64,000 bases of DNA from Candidatus Poribacteria bacterium (GTDB lineage Bacteria > Poribacteria > WGA-4E > WGA-3G). Below, one piece after another: positions 55,324 through 63,759 of this stretch (position 1 is the first letter of the stretch; every line of letters begins with the position of its first letter). The notes under the pieces are model-generated. The model worked only from the letters and a program-made list of their open reading frames with translations. It was not told where the DNA came from and made no database searches. The DNA lies in the NCBI GenBank assembly GCA_022827625.1, contig JAJEIE010000027.1:362827-426826 (forward strand). Direction: 5' to 3'. The translations under genes were made by a program, and so were the position numbers.

Positions 55324-56097
55324 ATGGAAATTGTAGCACTCGGAAAAACAGGTTTGAATGTTTCACGACTCTCGATTGGCACCGGGTCAAATGGCTGGAA
55401 CGGACGCTCAAACCAGACGGATTTAGGGTTTGAAGGATTACGTGACTTGCTTTTGTTTGCGTATGAAAAAGGCGTTACATTTTGGGATTCTGCCGATCAA
55501 TATGGGAGCCATCCGCATGTTAAGGCGGCACTCAAAGAACTACCACGGGAAAGTGTCACTATCACGACAAAGACGGTGTCCCGCACGCCAGAAACCGTAG
55601 AGGCGGATGTGAAGCGTTTCCTGAAAGAAATCGGTTCTGATTATGTCGATATTGTACTGCTCCACTGCCTCACACAGGTTGACTGGCCACAACGATACCC
55701 AGAGGCAATGGACGCACTTGTTCGTTGTAAAGAACAAGGATTAATTCGCGCGCACGGTGTCTCTTGTCATGATTATGGGGCGTTTCAAACATCTGCAATG
55801 ACAGAATGGGTGGATGTCGTCTTGGCTCGGATTAATCATGCGGGTATTAGCATGGACGCATCTCCCGCCGATGTTATCCGCACAATGGAGCAGATGGCGT
55901 TTGCTGGTAAGGGTATCTACGGCATGAAAGTCTTAGGCATGGGCAAATTGGCAGAAGATACAACAAGTCAACGCGAGGCAATTGAATTTGTGATGGGTTT
56001 GCCTTGTGTACACGCTATGACCATTGGCATGACCTCGAAAAGTGAAGTTGAAGCCAATGTCGCTGTTGTCAACGAATTATCGGAGAAATCCTTGTAA
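55324..56097 (+). CDS. aldo/keto reductase
   Basis: A 257-residue TIM-barrel NADPH oxidoreductase. The catalytic set is seen: GVTFWDSADQYGSHP with Asp and Tyr near residues 50-64, and TITTKT with Lys near residue 82, then VDIVLLHCLTQVD. It is shorter than most members. The active-site His after the Lys strand is in LLHCL. Substrate not predicted. GGAGG lies 6 bases before the ATG at 55324. Confidence 0.85.
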   Translation: MEIVALGKTGLNVSRLSIGTGSNGWNGRSNQTDLGFEGLRDLLLFAYEKGVTFWDSADQYGSHPHVKAALKELPRESVTITTKTVSRTPETVEADVKRFLKEIGSDYVDIVLLHCLTQVDWPQRYPEAMDALVRCKEQGLIRAHGVSCHDYGAFQTSAMTEWVDVVLARINHAGISMDASPADVIRTMEQMAFAGKGIYGMKVLGMGKLAEDTTSQREAIEFVMGLPCVHAMTIGMTSKSEVEANVAVVNELSEKSL

Positions 56098-56114
56098 CAA
56101 TTTGCTATTTTATA

Positions 56115-56163
56115 GGCGCGCGAGCCGCCTAACCGCGTCGGCTAATGGGGGCGGCATCGCGCC
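56115..56163. repeat. GC-rich imperfect palindrome before gatB
   Basis: GGCGCGCGAGCCGCC (56115-56129) and GGCGGCATCGCGCC (56150-56163) are nearly reverse complements around 20 bases that include TAACCGCGTCGGCTAA. It is much more GC-rich than the surrounding gap and lies 22 bases before gatB. No T-run follows. Confidence 0.55.
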
Positions 56164-56185
56164 GGATTGAAACGAGAAAGAACTC

Positions 56186-57628
56186 ATGGAAAAGTATGAA
56201 ATAGTTATCGGATTAGAAATCCACGCCGAATTATGCACAGAGAGTAAACTCTTCTGCAATTGCGCCTATACCTTCGGGGCTTCGGCAAACGACTGTACCT
56301 GTCCAATCTGTTTGGGGATGCCTGGCGCGTTACCCGTTGTCAACAAACGTGCCTTAGAGTTTGCGGTTCGTGCTGGATTGGCGATGGGGTGTGAAATCAC
56401 GGCTTCCAGTAAATTTGACCGTAAGAACTATTTCTACCCAGATTTACCGAAGAACTACCAAATTTCGCAATATGACATACCACTGTGCCAGAGCGGACAG
56501 GTGACATTTGAGTTTGAGGGTGAACTTCGGACGGTCGCACTCCGAAGGATTCATCTCGAAGAGGATGCTGGCAAGTCGATTCATGCCGAAGTCACTGGCG
56601 ACCCGACCCGTAGTTTTATGGATTTCAATCGCGCCGGTGTCCCGTTATTGGAAATTGTAAGCGAACCCGAAATACACTCCCCCGATGAGGCTATCGCCTA
56701 CTGCCGTGCTGTCAAGGAAATTTTGGAATATATTGAGGTCAGCGATTGCAACATGGAAGAAGGAAGTCTGCGCTGTGAGCCGAACCTCTCTCTCAGACCG
56801 AAGGGTAGTAAAGAGTTAGGCACGCGCACGGAAATCAAAAACAAGAACTCGTTTCAGGAGTTGATTGATGCGATGGAATATGAGGTGAAACGACAGGCAC
56901 GCATCTTAGACGCAGGCGAGGAGGTCGTCCAAGAGACGCTTCTGTTTGATGCAAATACTGGTAGAACAGTCGCAATGCGTGGCAAAGAGGAGGCAGACGA
57001 CTATCGTTACTTCCCTGAACCGGATCTCGTTCACGTCCAGATGGATAATAACTGGGTTGCGGAAATTCAATCAACACTCCCTGAATTGCCCGCTGCCCGT
57101 CGAGAACGTTTCATCGAGGACTACGATATTTCTCCTGAGAACACTGAATTCCTGACGAGTACCCGGCAACTCGCTGAATTCTTCGACGCAGCTGCGCAAC
57201 TCAGTGGTGAACCGACTACCTGCGCAAACTGGATCATGGGCGACTTGACTCGACTCCTCAATACGGCAGAGATTGAAATCCAAGACGCAAAGGTGACACC
57301 CGCACATCTCAGTGAACTCATCCAGTTGATTGAAAATGCGACCATCAGCGGTAAAATCGCCAAATCTGTGCTTGACGATACCTTTGAAACGGGAAAAATG
57401 CCGAAGGAGATTGTTGCTGAAAAAGGATTAGCACAAATCACAGATACCTCGGAGATAGAAGCCATTGTGTTACAGGTTGTGGAAGAAAACCCCGGTCCCG
57501 CCCAAGATTACCGTGATGGCACGAAGAAAGCGATTGGGTTTCTTGTGGGACAGGTGATGCGTGCCACTCGCGGGAAAGCCAATCCACAACTGGTAAATCA
57601 GATCTTAACGCGGGTGCTTTCTTCTTAG
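56186..57628 (+). CDS. gatB: Asp/Glu-tRNA amidotransferase subunit B
   Basis: Phosphorylates Glu-tRNA-Gln and Asp-tRNA-Asn for amidation together with GatA and GatC. 480 residues: EIVIGLEIHAELCTESKLFCNC at 3-24 (part: GLEIHAELCTESKLFC), CPICLGMPGALPV near 36-48, NYFYPDLPKNYQISQYD-type segment (YFYPDLPKNYQISQYD) near 76, and the YqeY-like C-terminal helical tail. Length is normal. gatA and gatC are not adjacent. Confidence 0.95.
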   Translation: MEKYEIVIGLEIHAELCTESKLFCNCAYTFGASANDCTCPICLGMPGALPVVNKRALEFAVRAGLAMGCEITASSKFDRKNYFYPDLPKNYQISQYDIPLCQSGQVTFEFEGELRTVALRRIHLEEDAGKSIHAEVTGDPTRSFMDFNRAGVPLLEIVSEPEIHSPDEAIAYCRAVKEILEYIEVSDCNMEEGSLRCEPNLSLRPKGSKELGTRTEIKNKNSFQELIDAMEYEVKRQARILDAGEEVVQETLLFDANTGRTVAMRGKEEADDYRYFPEPDLVHVQMDNNWVAEIQSTLPELPAARRERFIEDYDISPENTEFLTSTRQLAEFFDAAAQLSGEPTTCANWIMGDLTRLLNTAEIEIQDAKVTPAHLSELIQLIENATISGKIAKSVLDDTFETGKMPKEIVAEKGLAQITDTSEIEAIVLQVVEENPGPAQDYRDGTKKAIGFLVGQVMRATRGKANPQLVNQILTRVLSS

Positions 57629-57668
57629 TAAGTATGCTTATTCTATCATCTGTAGAATGGGATTTTGC

Positions 57669-58760
57669 ATGTCTGTAGGACAAATCACCCTCACATCCGT
57701 AACAAAACAGTTTAGCGAAACAGTGGCGGTTGACGATGTATCGCTGCGAGTAGAAGGCGGTGAGTTTTTTTCTTTGCTCGGACCCAGTGGATGCGGTAAA
57801 ACAACGACCTTGCGCATCATAGGCGGATTTGTGTATCCTACGGCTGGGGAGGTCCGCATCAACGGCGAGCTAATGGCGGAGACCCCACCTTATCGTCGTC
57901 CCGTTAACACCGTTTTTCAGAACTACGCCTTATTTCCACACAAAACCGTTGCACAGAATATTGCGTTCGGGCTACAGATGAAAAAATTCCCTAAATCAGA
58001 AATCGCGGATGCGGTTGAACGCTCGTTGGATTTGATTCAATTACCCGGATACGGCGATCGGAAACCGAGTGAACTCTCCGGTGGCGAGAGACAACGCGTC
58101 GCGCTTGCACGTGCGTTAATTAACGAACCTACCATTTTGCTCTTAGATGAACCGCTCTCTGCCCTTGATTTAAAACTCCGAAAACAGATGCAGTTGGAAC
58201 TCAAAGCGTTACAACGCAAGGTTGGCATTACCTTCGTCTATGTCACGCATGACCAAGGCGAAGCATTGGCGTTGTCTGATCGGATTGCGGTGATGAACGA
58301 TGGAAAAATCCTTCAGGTAGGAACGCCGTCTGAAATCTACGATTCACCGCAAAGCCGCTTCGTTGCAGACTTCATCGGCACCTCTAACTTTCTTGAAGGG
58401 ACTCTTATCAGCAAAAATGAAATCGCGCTGGCGACAGAACCGCCGCTTAAAATTGTCAGCGCGCCGAACAGCGACCTATCGCTAAACACACCTGTCACTG
58501 TCGCAATTCGTCCAGAACGTTTTGACTTAAGGACAACACTCGCCTCTGATATCCCGAATTTCTTACGCGGCGTGATTCAAGACGAAAGTTACCTCGGTAC
58601 GACGCTACAATACACAGTGCAGACAGACTATCCTACCCTACTTATTGCACACCAACAAAATACAGGTGGGCAAAATACACGTCGTTTTCAACGCGGCGAT
58701 TCAGTCTATCTGCAATGGACACCTAAAAATGCGATTGTTTTAAAAGCCGACGAAGACTAA
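57669..58760 (+). CDS. PotA-like ABC transporter ATP-binding protein
   Basis: A 363-residue ATPase of the spermidine/putrescine or related importer type: Walker A LLGPSGCGKTTTLR near 33-46, signature LSGGERQRVALARAL near 135-149, Walker B ILLLDEPLSALD near 155-166, switch His in YVTHDQ, and a C-terminal TOBE-like domain to AIVLKADED. No permease or binding-protein gene is next to it. Start uncertain: ATG 57669 (GGGA upstream) or 57657. Its TAA and the next gene's TAG overlap as CTAA. Confidence 0.85.
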   Translation: MSVGQITLTSVTKQFSETVAVDDVSLRVEGGEFFSLLGPSGCGKTTTLRIIGGFVYPTAGEVRINGELMAETPPYRRPVNTVFQNYALFPHKTVAQNIAFGLQMKKFPKSEIADAVERSLDLIQLPGYGDRKPSELSGGERQRVALARALINEPTILLLDEPLSALDLKLRKQMQLELKALQRKVGITFVYVTHDQGEALALSDRIAVMNDGKILQVGTPSEIYDSPQSRFVADFIGTSNFLEGTLISKNEIALATEPPLKIVSAPNSDLSLNTPVTVAIRPERFDLRTTLASDIPNFLRGVIQDESYLGTTLQYTVQTDYPTLLIAHQQNTGGQNTRRFQRGDSVYLQWTPKNAIVLKADED

Positions 58761-59755
58761 TCGCCAGACAACGGCAGCTTGACCTTTCCGTTATCCCGTT
58801 GTTGCGAAGTCAAGAAGCCGATGATAATTTGGACAACCTTGTAGCCTTCGCTTCCAGGCGAAACCGGTTCCCCACCCTCTGTGATAAGACCTACCAACTC
58901 CCGGGGTCCAGCAGGGATACCGGAAATGTCCCATGTCGGTGCCTCGATTGTTTCAACAACATCGTCTTGATGGAGTGTTGCCCCTCGGTCGCTGATAAGA
59001 ATATAACCGTTGGTGCCAACAATTTCCAGACGGAACCCAGAAAGCGTTGTCTTTGGACCACCGGCATAATAGCCGCGTACACCGTTGGCGAAGTGGATAT
59101 AGCCGTGTGCAGAGGGTTCTGTTGCTGGAACGTGTCCACCATCACCCTTATACTCGTTATAGTCTTCGTAGCCATCCTCTAACTCAGCAGAAACCCACTC
59201 GGGTTCTGAATCGGCGAAATAGCAGATAGCATCGACGAGATGCGTCCCATTGCGGAAGAGCATTGCCCGTCCACCACTCAACGTGCCGATCACATACTGA
59301 ACATCCCCGATACGCCCGCCACCCACAACGACTTCTTTCGTATGCCGCCACAAGGGCTGCCACCGACGCGTGTGATCAATCGACAGGATCGTTCCGTTTC
59401 GCTCGGTTGCTTCTATCATCCGGTCGGCGTCTGCGATGCTCGTCGCCATCGGTTTTTCACAGAAGATGCCTTTCACACCAGCGTTTGCAGCGTCAACGAC
59501 CAGATCGGCGTGTCGGTGGTCAGAGGTCGCCACGGTCACGATGTCTAAATTCTCAGCGGCGAGCATCTCTTGATGGTTGGTATACAGAGAAATATTGTCC
59601 CAAGTGTCCTGATATTTTTCTTTGAAAGCATCCAGTGTGCTTTGAACGAAGTCGCAGCCAGCGGCTAATTCAACGTTCTGCATATCGACCAGCCCTGATA
59701 CATGTGTTGTGCCGATACCGCTACACCCAATAACTCCTACGCGTAGTTTTGCCAT
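58757..59755 (-). CDS. Gfo/Idh/MocA-family oxidoreductase
   Basis: A 332-residue NAD(P)-dependent oxidoreductase. The Rossmann motif VGVIGCSGIGTTH is at residues 5-17, and the substrate-binding segment GIFCEKPMA with the catalytic Lys is near 93-101. DHTRRWQP near residue 130 and the following beta-sheet domain complete it. GGAGG is 8 bases before the ATG at 59755 and only 2 before a second ATG at 59761. A strong promoter lies upstream. Tail-to-tail overlap with the ATPase gene. Sugar or cyclitol substrate not predictable. Confidence 0.85.
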   Translation of the reverse strand: MAKLRVGVIGCSGIGTTHVSGLVDMQNVELAAGCDFVQSTLDAFKEKYQDTWDNISLYTNHQEMLAAENLDIVTVATSDHRHADLVVDAANAGVKGIFCEKPMATSIADADRMIEATERNGTILSIDHTRRWQPLWRHTKEVVVGGGRIGDVQYVIGTLSGGRAMLFRNGTHLVDAICYFADSEPEWVSAELEDGYEDYNEYKGDGGHVPATEPSAHGYIHFANGVRGYYAGGPKTTLSGFRLEIVGTNGYILISDRGATLHQDDVVETIEAPTWDISGIPAGPRELVGLITEGGEPVSPGSEGYKVVQIIIGFLTSQQRDNGKVKLPLSGD

Positions 59756-59843
59756 TTTCATATCCTCCGCTATCCTGTTGTTCCAGACTATGGAAAAGCG
59801 AAAACCAGATCGCCACGAGATTCACTATTGTGCTGTAGGAACG

Positions 59844-59872
59844 ATTATATACCCTGTTGCATTAGAAGTCAA
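59844..59872 (-). promoter_or_regulatory. sigma70-type promoter for the Gfo/Idh gene
   Basis: On the minus strand TTGACT (59872-59867), 17 bases, TATAAT (59849-59844). Confidence 0.8.
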
Positions 59873-59912
59873 ATTTTTTGTTGAGGATCAAAGGGTAATT
59901 CAGTAAAACGAT

Positions 59913-59941
59913 TTGATATGAACCTTAAATCATGGTAGAAT
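59913..59941 (+). promoter_or_regulatory. sigma70-type promoter for the DUF433 gene
   Basis: TTGATA (59913-59918), 17 bases, TAGAAT (59936-59941), just before AGAGAGG and the ATG at 59984. Confidence 0.65.
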
Positions 59942-59983
59942 ATTGACGTGAGATTAACGAATTCCAATAGAGAGGTAAAAATT

Positions 59984-60223
59984 ATGGCCAGAATAGTTGC
60001 TAATCCGGGAATCCTTGGTGGAAAGCCGATTGTTGAAGGAACACGCTTGAGCGTGGAGCATATATTGGGACTATTAGCCAGCGGTATGTCCCATGAGGAG
60101 ATTATTGCGGACTATCCGGATCTAACTGAAGAAAGCATCCGAGTCGTGCTCGCCTATGCGGCAAAAGCCCTCCGCAACGAGATTTTTATTGACGTTGTCT
60201 CACACCCGGATGGAGGTTCTTAA
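59984..60223 (+). CDS. DUF433-type (VapB45-like) antitoxin
   Basis: A 79-residue protein. The motif NPGILGGKPIVEGTRLSVEHIL is the DUF433 opening (part: GILGGKPIVEGTRL), followed by LLASGMSHEEIIADYPDLTEESI, an HTH-like region. DUF433 proteins often pair with a downstream PIN-like (DUF5615) toxin. Here the next gene is on the other strand, 9 bases away, so no partner is present. The C-terminal tail (DVVSHPDGGS) is short. AGAGAGG precedes the ATG. Stand-alone copies also exist and may be plain regulators. Confidence 0.75.
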   Translation: MARIVANPGILGGKPIVEGTRLSVEHILGLLASGMSHEEIIADYPDLTEESIRVVLAYAAKALRNEIFIDVVSHPDGGS

Positions 60224-60232
60224 GGCACGCCA

Positions 60233-61195
60233 TTAATACCCATCAGTATACCAAAAGATATGATGCGACTTGATATCTTGCGACAAAGGTTGGGGGTGGT
60301 TGTGTAAAAGGTCGGGAATTGAATTGAATGAATCCGAAAGGACAGTTGGCTGATTGATACGGTACATCGTACTTGTGTGTTCTTCGACCTTCGGCGCGTT
60401 GAAACCGTCTGCAATAGGGGCGGGATAAACGACCTCAAGCGATTCTACGTCCATTTGCGCTATGATATGAGAGAGCATGCCTTCAAGAAGTTGCTTACCG
60501 CTATCCATTGCGAAAGCTGCCGCTGAAGCGGTGAATTCTTTAACCCATAGTTCATCTTCACGCTGGGCGACGGAGACATAGCCTTCAATGCTTCCATTAC
60601 GCTCAGCGACCCAGGCATTCGATGACTCAGTTCGCACCCACTGCGTCCAATACGTCATCTCGTCTCTGACAAAGGTCCCGTTAAATTTTCGCGCATACTG
60701 ATCGTAGAGATCAGCAATCCGTTTGACCTCGGCCGCATTGTCAAAATTGACCGGACGGACTTCCCACTCTGATCGCTTTTTAGCACTGAAAGGTTGTCTG
60801 GCGTAATAGCGAGGTACTTTCTCCCATCCTTCAATCGAATAAATGTGTTGACTGCCGTGGAGTGAAGACATCACAATGTCACGGGACTCCATAAATTTAA
60901 TGGAATCCTTGAGGAGTTGTGTAGCGATCCCGCGTCGACGGTATTCTGGACGTGTACTAACCTCTCCAATGCCACCAACAGTTATCGGTTCGCCGTGCAA
61001 GAACATCTTCCGAATAAAGACACGGACTGTACTGACAATAGTCCCATTGTCGAGGGCGATTCGGATGCCCTCAGGGTCCCGCCAAGGGTCGTTGTGCCAA
61101 TGATTAGAAAAGTATTTGCGGCCACCTGTAAAGACGGACGTAACATGGTCCAGCCACGTTTCTAATTCTTCAGGTTGTAGTGCTCGAAACTCCAT
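60233..61195 (-). CDS. GNAT-family N-acetyltransferase (Eis-like)
   Basis: A 320-residue acetyltransferase. The acetyl-CoA loop EVSTRPEYRRRGIATQLL (R-R-x-G-x-A type) is near residues 80-97. The two-part layout with MSSLHGSQHIYSIEGWEKVPRYYARQ following recalls Eis-like proteins that acetylate aminoglycosides or proteins. The ATG at 61195 fits the domain start; an alternative TTG at 61213 overlaps the preceding gene's stop. It is probably cotranscribed with the NHL gene. Confidence 0.78.
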   Translation of the reverse strand: MEFRALQPEELETWLDHVTSVFTGGRKYFSNHWHNDPWRDPEGIRIALDNGTIVSTVRVFIRKMFLHGEPITVGGIGEVSTRPEYRRRGIATQLLKDSIKFMESRDIVMSSLHGSQHIYSIEGWEKVPRYYARQPFSAKKRSEWEVRPVNFDNAAEVKRIADLYDQYARKFNGTFVRDEMTYWTQWVRTESSNAWVAERNGSIEGYVSVAQREDELWVKEFTASAAAFAMDSGKQLLEGMLSHIIAQMDVESLEVVYPAPIADGFNAPKVEEHTSTMYRINQPTVLSDSFNSIPDLLHNHPQPLSQDIKSHHIFWYTDGY

Positions 61196-61209
61196 ATTGA
61201 CAAAAAACC

Positions 61210-63219
61210 TCAAAACTTTATGGTCAGTTCACCGATGAACTGTCGTGCTTCGTTGCGACTTCCAAAAACTTCATAGAGATCACCAGAGACATCGTAGAAT
61301 CGGCGGACAAAATTTCGACTCGTTTCAGCAGGATTCAGATCCGCGTACCGGAGCCATAGGTTTCCGCGTGACCATATATCCCAATTGAGTTCAATCACCG
61401 TGGAATTTGCATCACCGGTGTCCTCTCTGTGTTGTCTGTTGAGTTCTGGGAATAGGGCGTCCTGTGTTAAGTCAGACGTGCCGTCAATACGTCCAATAGA
61501 TAGATTTAACTCTTTATAGCGATACGGATTTGGGTTGGTGATAAACTTCAGATTCGCTGCGAATGCGTTCTCTAACGCTTGGGTCTCGAAATCGTAGCTG
61601 TCCTCTATCTTGGCAGGTGTGATATAGCGTTCGTCCTGCTCGCCGTAAGTCAGTTCATCGAGGAATGTCAAGTGCCACCGTTCAGAAAGACTATACGTCC
61701 ATCCGAACATATTTTTCAGTTCTAATTGGCTGAGTTCGTCTTGGACATCTGTTGAGAAATCGATGTCTTCGTAGTCTTCCAAGTAGTTGTTGTTTAGGAT
61801 TGCAGCGCGAGTGGTGTAAAATCCGTTCATGTGGGAAGGTCTTACAGTGAAACCCGTAACCGAATATTGCGCGATTGTAAAATCACTGGCATCTCGCAAA
61901 TAGAGATGTCCAGAATTGTCAAGGTCTAAGAAGGTCTGATCGTGCTTCTCCTCGCTGAGTTGGTCGGTTTCATAGATGATACGTCCTAAATACCGTCCGT
62001 TGTTATCAAACTTCTGGATGCGTGAGATGACGTTATGGAAAAGAGTGAGACGAATGTCTTTCCGCTTGAGTTCTTCGGCGAGTTCTGCTTTACCTTCATC
62101 ATCAGTTTCGTCGGCATAGTAACGATTGTATTCTGCCTCTTCCAACAATCGCACGCGTCGGTTCAAAGCAGCAGTATCAGCAGCGGCTGCGGGACTCTGA
62201 GCAAAGGGTCCATATTGTGGTCGGGTCGTGTTCGCGATTGTATCAGCGAGTTCCGCTTGTCCTGGTGTAATCTCCGTTAGTTGGGTCAATGTCGGCGAGA
62301 GCGCGATAATTTCCGGCAGACCCCCAATTTTTCTGCGGAATTGACTCGCATCTTTAACTAAAATTTCGCCAGTCGGCAGCGTCGCAAGTGCCATCGGCTT
62401 CGTAAATTCCCCGTTGCCACGCCCTTTTCTGCCGAAACTGCTAACAAATTTACCGGCTGCGTCAAATTGCACAATACGGTGGTTTCCAGTGTCAGCGATG
62501 AGGACATTTCCGCGTACACCAATCGCAATGTCCGCAGCATCCATATCAAATTCACCGTCTCCCGAACCGTACCTACCGAAAGCAAGTAGGTTTTCTCCAT
62601 CAGCACCGAACTTATAGATCCGCCCGCGTTCAGCGTCCAAAACGTAGAGTTCATTTTCGGAATTGAGAGCAACACGAAGGGCTCTGTCATAGCCTTTTGG
62701 TTGGATGGCAAAAGCGGTTTTCCCTTCTTCGTCAATGATGAGACTCACCGGTAAAACGACTTTCGGACGGATATCCACCGGATCAACAAAGTAGGTGTCT
62801 AACAGCTCGCCTGTTGCGTTGAATTTATAGACACACGGCGCGAACATATAGACTTTTGGATCTGTGCTTTCGGCAATATGATGCACCGTCACATCGGCAA
62901 CATAGATATTTCCGATGTTATCTACGGCGAGATGCCCCGGTTTTCGCAGGATATTATCTGGAGATTCTGGGACTTCCGGGAATTGAAACAGAAATTCTCC
63001 GGTCGCCGACAACTTCTGGATAAGCCGATTCTCGGTATCGCTGACATAAATGTGCTGTCTATCAAAGGCGAGATGAATGTCCTTGCTGAACCGTCCTTGG
63101 GTTGTCCCTTTGCCTGCGAATTCGCGTTCTAATCGAATGAAATCTACTGAAAACGCGAAAGGTAATCCAGTGCATAACAAGCAGAATGCAAGTAGTGTTG
63201 TAAGCGTTGTATTTTTCAT
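61210..63219 (-). CDS. exported NHL-propeller protein with beta-barrel-like C-terminus
   Basis: A 669-residue exported protein (signal TLLAFCLLCTGLPFAFS). NHL-type blades (AFDRQHIYVSDTENRLIQKL, LFVLDAERGRIYKFGADGENL as shorter: DAERGRIYKFGADG, NVLIADTGNHRIVQFDAAGKF) form a six-bladed propeller to about residue 430. The last 200 residues alternate polar and hydrophobic residues, as in outer-membrane strands (WHLTFLDELTYGEQ, LWLRYADLN), and end IGELTIKF with a terminal Phe, the usual barrel-insertion signal. Function unknown; the propeller probably faces the periplasm or outside. Confidence 0.75.
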   Translation of the reverse strand: MKNTTLTTLLAFCLLCTGLPFAFSVDFIRLEREFAGKGTTQGRFSKDIHLAFDRQHIYVSDTENRLIQKLSATGEFLFQFPEVPESPDNILRKPGHLAVDNIGNIYVADVTVHHIAESTDPKVYMFAPCVYKFNATGELLDTYFVDPVDIRPKVVLPVSLIIDEEGKTAFAIQPKGYDRALRVALNSENELYVLDAERGRIYKFGADGENLLAFGRYGSGDGEFDMDAADIAIGVRGNVLIADTGNHRIVQFDAAGKFVSSFGRKGRGNGEFTKPMALATLPTGEILVKDASQFRRKIGGLPEIIALSPTLTQLTEITPGQAELADTIANTTRPQYGPFAQSPAAAADTAALNRRVRLLEEAEYNRYYADETDDEGKAELAEELKRKDIRLTLFHNVISRIQKFDNNGRYLGRIIYETDQLSEEKHDQTFLDLDNSGHLYLRDASDFTIAQYSVTGFTVRPSHMNGFYTTRAAILNNNYLEDYEDIDFSTDVQDELSQLELKNMFGWTYSLSERWHLTFLDELTYGEQDERYITPAKIEDSYDFETQALENAFAANLKFITNPNPYRYKELNLSIGRIDGTSDLTQDALFPELNRQHREDTGDANSTVIELNWDIWSRGNLWLRYADLNPAETSRNFVRRFYDVSGDLYEVFGSRNEARQFIGELTIKF

Positions 63220-63228
63220 GTTTTTCGT

Positions 63229-63651
63229 TTAAAGTTCCTCTAACAGAAGGGCGACTTCTTTACGGAATTGTTTCATTTCATCTTGCATTTCGTCAAGTCT
63301 CTTTTCCATCGCATGTTGATTGCGTTGCCTGGAGACAAGGATAAGTTGAGGTATACCAACTGCTAACACAATTAATGCCATAACACCCACCAACAGTGTC
63401 ACAATCAGCGTTATATTTCTGTCAGTACCATCCATTCTGGCTGTAAGTTTGCCTTCAGTTCCGTCAAGTTTTATATCGATATATTCGCGCGTGCGTTTTT
63501 CTGACGCAATGATTGTTGTGTCAATATATGTGCGCAGGCGTTCTTCCGATTTTTCCACGATATTTGAAATCGTTAGGATATCTTCGGGAGTCAATTCAGC
63601 AAATGCCGAGGATGTGAGTAAGAAACAGATCACGATTATCAAGTTTTTCAT
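63229..63651 (-). CDS. small exported/membrane protein with coiled coil
   Basis: A 140-residue protein: signal peptide LIIVICFLLTSSAFAEL, a charged helical segment of about 50 residues (EKSEERLRTYIDTTIIASEKRTREYIDI), a membrane segment ITLIVTLLVGVMALIVLAVGIPQLIL near residues 79-104, and a second short coiled coil (MEKRLDEMQDEMKQFRKEVALLLEEL). I do not know the family. It is 9 bases upstream of the NHL gene and could be its partner. A promoter lies upstream. Confidence 0.65.
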   Translation of the reverse strand: MKNLIIVICFLLTSSAFAELTPEDILTISNIVEKSEERLRTYIDTTIIASEKRTREYIDIKLDGTEGKLTARMDGTDRNITLIVTLLVGVMALIVLAVGIPQLILVSRQRNQHAMEKRLDEMQDEMKQFRKEVALLLEEL

Positions 63652-63711
63652 GGAATTCTCCTTTAGGGCAGGTTGTTGAAGTCTATTCCGTTGCTTTGGA
63701 CTTCGCTAATT

Positions 63712-63740
63712 ATGGTACACGCTTCTAACTTGAATGTCAA
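63712..63740 (-). promoter_or_regulatory. sigma70-type promoter for the 63229-63651 operon
   Basis: On the minus strand TTGACA (63740-63735), 17 bases, TACCAT (63717-63712). The -35 is perfect; the -10 is 4/6. Confidence 0.6.
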
Positions 63741-63759
63741 GGCAAAATTGTGAAATAAC

